8,397 nt of DNA from Oscillospiraceae bacterium (GTDB lineage: Bacteria > Bacillota > Clostridia > Oscillospirales > Ruminococcaceae), in contig JAHHUB010000072.1 in NCBI GenBank assembly GCA_020024175.1, forward strand, positions 1 through 8,397, written 5' to 3'. The position numbers and the translations under genes are program-made. Position 1 is the first letter of the stretch, and each line of letters starts with the position of its first letter. Below, in pieces: positions 6,519-8,397 of this stretch. The notes below the pieces were generated by a model. That model saw only the letters and a list, made by a program, of their open reading frames with translations. It did no database searches and had not been told where the DNA came from.

Positions 6519-8150
6519 TTAAACATTTTTTGATTTTTCTGTATCTAAAACTGAAATGATTCTTCCTCCATCCATTTTAATTATTTTATCATACATATTA
6601 ATAAATTCCATATTTGGTGTATGGGATACAACAATAACTGTACTGTCCAAATTAAGCAAAAATTTTTCCACAGTTTTTGAAGTTTCCTTGTCCAAAGCCG
6701 AGGTTACTTCATCTAAAAGCAAAATCTGCGGATTTGAATAAAGTGCTCTGGCAAGAGCAATTCTCTGCTTTTCTCCACCGGAAAGGGTTTGAGCTGCTTT
6801 TTCATCTATGATGTTATTATTGTATTTTTCAATAATTTTATCAAGCTTTAATCCGCTTATAAGATTATACAGAAGTATTTTATCATTTCTGTTTTCGGAG
6901 ATATTATCCAGTATGCTTTTTTGAAAAATATAAGAATCCTGAAAAACAATTCTAAGAAAGTTATAAACTCCATCCCCAAGATTTCTTAAATTTCTGTTGT
7001 TGTAACTGACAGTTCCTGTGTAATTTTGTTCAATACCACTGATAATTTTAAGAAGTGATGATTTTCCGCAACCGCTTTCTCCAATTATCAAATATTTTTT
7101 TCCGGGATTAAATTCCATGGAAATGCTTTTAAGAATAACACGATTTTCTGAAATAAAACTTATATTTTTCAAATTAATATTAGGTATATTTTGAAATTTT
7201 TCATTTTCAATTTTAATCTCATTTTTATCTTCTGCCATAAATGATTCCAACTCTTTTTTCAAAGGCTGTACACTATTTCTTTCATTAATCAAATAGGATA
7301 TTTGCAAAGTAGGAAATGCCAAAACCTGTGCAATCTGCATTGTAGAAATTAACATTCCCACTGTGTATTGCCCTTTAAGTATAAGATAACCTCCTGAAAA
7401 AAGAATAATCCAGTTTGATATATTTGTTAATAGTAAGGCAATAATACCTGAAATAACATCCAGTTTGTCATATTCTAAATCTGCCCTGTTTTTTATGTTA
7501 TTTTTTTCGAGAATTTCTTTTTTAAAAATATTGCCTAACTGATAGGTATGCACTATATTTATTCCATTTAAAAAATCCGAAACTTTAGCTGTTAAATTCC
7601 TTGCGGCATTTACAGCTTTAGTATTTCTTTTTTCAAAAGATTTTTTAAAAAACAGTGTAATCAAAATTTTTAAAAGGTTCACCAGTATAATAAATAAAGT
7701 AATTTGAAAATTTGAAGTAAACAAAGCTGACAGAGACAATATTATTGTAAACATTTGCTGACATATATCAAAAGTGTTTAAATAATGTTTGACTGTTACT
7801 TCAGATATTTCACTGCTGTAAATATTTAAAAACTTAGCCTTTTTATTTGCTGTAAGCTCATTTAAAGGTGTTTTTAAGATTTTATTTGCAATTTTCATTC
7901 TCATTTGTGTTTGAATTTCCATTACATAAAATCTTTGGAAATATTCGGGCATCATACCTGATACAGAGTTTATAATACCTGTAATAACTATTTTAATTAC
8001 TGAATAAATCGCTTTTTTTATATTGCCAACTGATATAAAGTCAATAAATTCTTTTGTATAAAGCGGACATAAAACATCAGTCAAAGCTATAACAAAGCCT
8101 GCCAATATACAAAGAAAGAAAAATATTTTTATTTTTAAAGTTTTTTTCAT
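6519..8150 (-). CDS. ABC exporter half-transporter (fused permease and ATPase)
   Basis: This 543-residue protein has an N-terminal exporter-type membrane domain (six likely segments, about 8-28, 47-66, two within 127-168, 232-254 and 262-280) and a C-terminal ATPase (about 325-540). It would export an unknown substrate, powered by ATP, as a homodimer or with an unlinked partner. ATPase motifs are Walker A GESGCGKSS (357-365), Q-loop Q404 (VFQDSYIF), signature LSGGEKQ (456-462), Walker B ILLLDE with catalytic E481, D-loop SALD, and switch H510. The A-loop aromatic residue expected two positions after F332 is Ser (S334), which is unusual. It is somewhat short for the family (often 570-600 aa) but has no obvious gap. 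There is no C39 peptidase domain and no adjacent second half-transporter or peptide gene in view. The start is ATG at 8150, with GAGGAG 8 bases upstream. Drug, lipid or peptide export are all possible. Confidence 0.94.
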   Translation of the reverse strand: MKKTLKIKIFFFLCILAGFVIALTDVLCPLYTKEFIDFISVGNIKKAIYSVIKIVITGIINSVSGMMPEYFQRFYVMEIQTQMRMKIANKILKTPLNELTANKKAKFLNIYSSEISEVTVKHYLNTFDICQQMFTIILSLSALFTSNFQITLFIILVNLLKILITLFFKKSFEKRNTKAVNAARNLTAKVSDFLNGINIVHTYQLGNIFKKEILEKNNIKNRADLEYDKLDVISGIIALLLTNISNWIILFSGGYLILKGQYTVGMLISTMQIAQVLAFPTLQISYLINERNSVQPLKKELESFMAEDKNEIKIENEKFQNIPNINLKNISFISENRVILKSISMEFNPGKKYLIIGESGCGKSSLLKIISGIEQNYTGTVSYNNRNLRNLGDGVYNFLRIVFQDSYIFQKSILDNISENRNDKILLYNLISGLKLDKIIEKYNNNIIDEKAAQTLSGGEKQRIALARALYSNPQILLLDEVTSALDKETSKTVEKFLLNLDSTVIVVSHTPNMEFINMYDKIIKMDGGRIISVLDTEKSKNV

Positions 8151-8188
8151 ATAAAATTCTCCTCAGATAAAATATTCCGAGATCAGAG

Positions 8189-8228
8189 AAAAATACCTGT
8201 TTTCCATATAGAAATCAGGTATTTTTTT
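8189..8228. terminator. Terminator-like hairpin in front of the ABC gene
   Basis: An 11-bp stem (8189-8199 with 8216-8226, core ATACCTG) is extended by a T-T mismatch and four further pairs (TTTC 8201-8204 with GAAA 8211-8214), leaving a 6-base loop. On the minus strand it is followed by five U, 38 bases before the ABC start codon. On the plus strand it is followed by seven T. It may end a minus-strand transcript entering from the right, attenuate the ABC transcript itself, or stop stray plus transcription. The sequence alone does not decide. Confidence 0.7.
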
Positions 8229-8275
8229 AAAATTATATTATTCACTTAAAAATAAATGATAAATATGATTTTACA

Positions 8276-8305
8276 AATATACTCTGATATAATTCGGCAC
8301 AACAA
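8276..8305 (-). promoter_or_regulatory. Weak candidate promoter for the ABC gene
   Basis: On the minus strand TTGTTG (8305-8300) and TATATT (8281-8276) are 18 bases apart. A transcript from here would start near 8269 and carry a leader of about 119 bases containing the terminator-like hairpin. Another possible -10, TATAAT at 8237-8232, has no good -35. The region is AT-rich, so confidence is low. Confidence 0.3.
8285..8293 (+). promoter_or_regulatory. Candidate extended -10 promoter reading out of the window
   Basis: The plus strand carries TGATATAAT, a perfect extended -10 element (TGnTATAAT), with only a weak -35 (ATGATT at 8265-8270, 17 bases upstream of TATAAT). It would drive a gene starting beyond the right edge and overlaps the minus-strand promoter candidate. 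No start codon with a ribosome-binding site follows before the window ends. Confidence 0.3.
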
Positions 8306-8397
8306 ATAAACCTGCATTAATAAAATTTAAAATCAATGCAGATAAAGTTAAATTGAGCTTTTATTAAATCATTTAATATATTTGATCTGTCATATTA

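Noticed and set aside
8246..8317. Minus-strand small ORF (MQVYLLCRIISEYICKIIFIIYF) upstream of the ABC gene, a possible leader peptide
   Set aside because: No Shine-Dalgarno precedes its ATG and it overlaps the promoter candidate for the same transcript, so translation is not supported.
8313..8340. Imperfect inverted repeat with TGCATT/AATGCA ends near the right edge
   Set aside because: Only six terminal pairs form, followed by a mismatch and a mostly A/T interior; it may be chance in this AT-rich stretch, though an operator cannot be excluded.
1..8397. CRISPR arrays, tRNA/rRNA genes, insertion sequences, toxin-antitoxin or phage-defence modules
   Set aside because: I saw no spaced direct repeats, structural RNA signatures, transposase motifs or defence-protein motifs; all long coding stretches are accounted for by ordinary genes.

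Overview
The window is AT-rich, low-GC DNA that fits an anaerobic, endospore-forming, motile Firmicute of the class Clostridia. The exact family cannot be fixed from the sequence, though an Oscillospirales/Ruminococcus-like relative is plausible. Pointers are a pyruvate phosphate dikinase, a YunB-type sporulation protein, a SpoVB-like flippase, NrdR, a large Cache-type chemoreceptor, strong Shine-Dalgarno sites, TTG starts and many hairpin-plus-U-tract terminators.

Layout, left to right. 1-810 (+) is the 3' end of ppdK, closed by a strong, probably bidirectional terminator (831-873). 958-1650 (-) encodes YunB and converges on ppdK. The 1651-1827 gap is a divergent control region with a good vegetative promoter for the chemoreceptor gene at 1828-4260 (+). 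That gene ends in a terminator whose right arm contains the stop codon of the convergent flippase gene at 4296-5783 (-). The 5784-5982 gap is divergent again: a sporulation-sigma-like promoter candidate faces left to the flippase, and a near-consensus vegetative promoter faces right to nrdR (5983-6432). A symmetric terminator (6432-6472) separates nrdR from a convergent ABC exporter half-transporter gene (6519-8150, -). The last 247 bases (8151-8397) hold no supported gene. They contain a terminator-like hairpin 38 bases upstream of the ABC start codon and weak promoter candidates on both strands.

The strands alternate gene by gene (+ - + - + -), so nearly every gene is its own transcription unit with its own promoter and terminator. 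There is no operon here. The functional themes are central metabolism (ppdK), spore formation (yunB and perhaps the flippase), signal sensing (chemoreceptor), dNTP-supply control (nrdR) and export (ABC). I see no CRISPR array, mobile element, tRNA, rRNA or recognisable new multi-gene system. The points most worth a second look are the ABC leader hairpin, the substituted A-loop position in the ABC ATPase, the 100-residue Asn/Ser/Asp-rich tail of the chemoreceptor, and a SigE-like promoter in front of the flippase.
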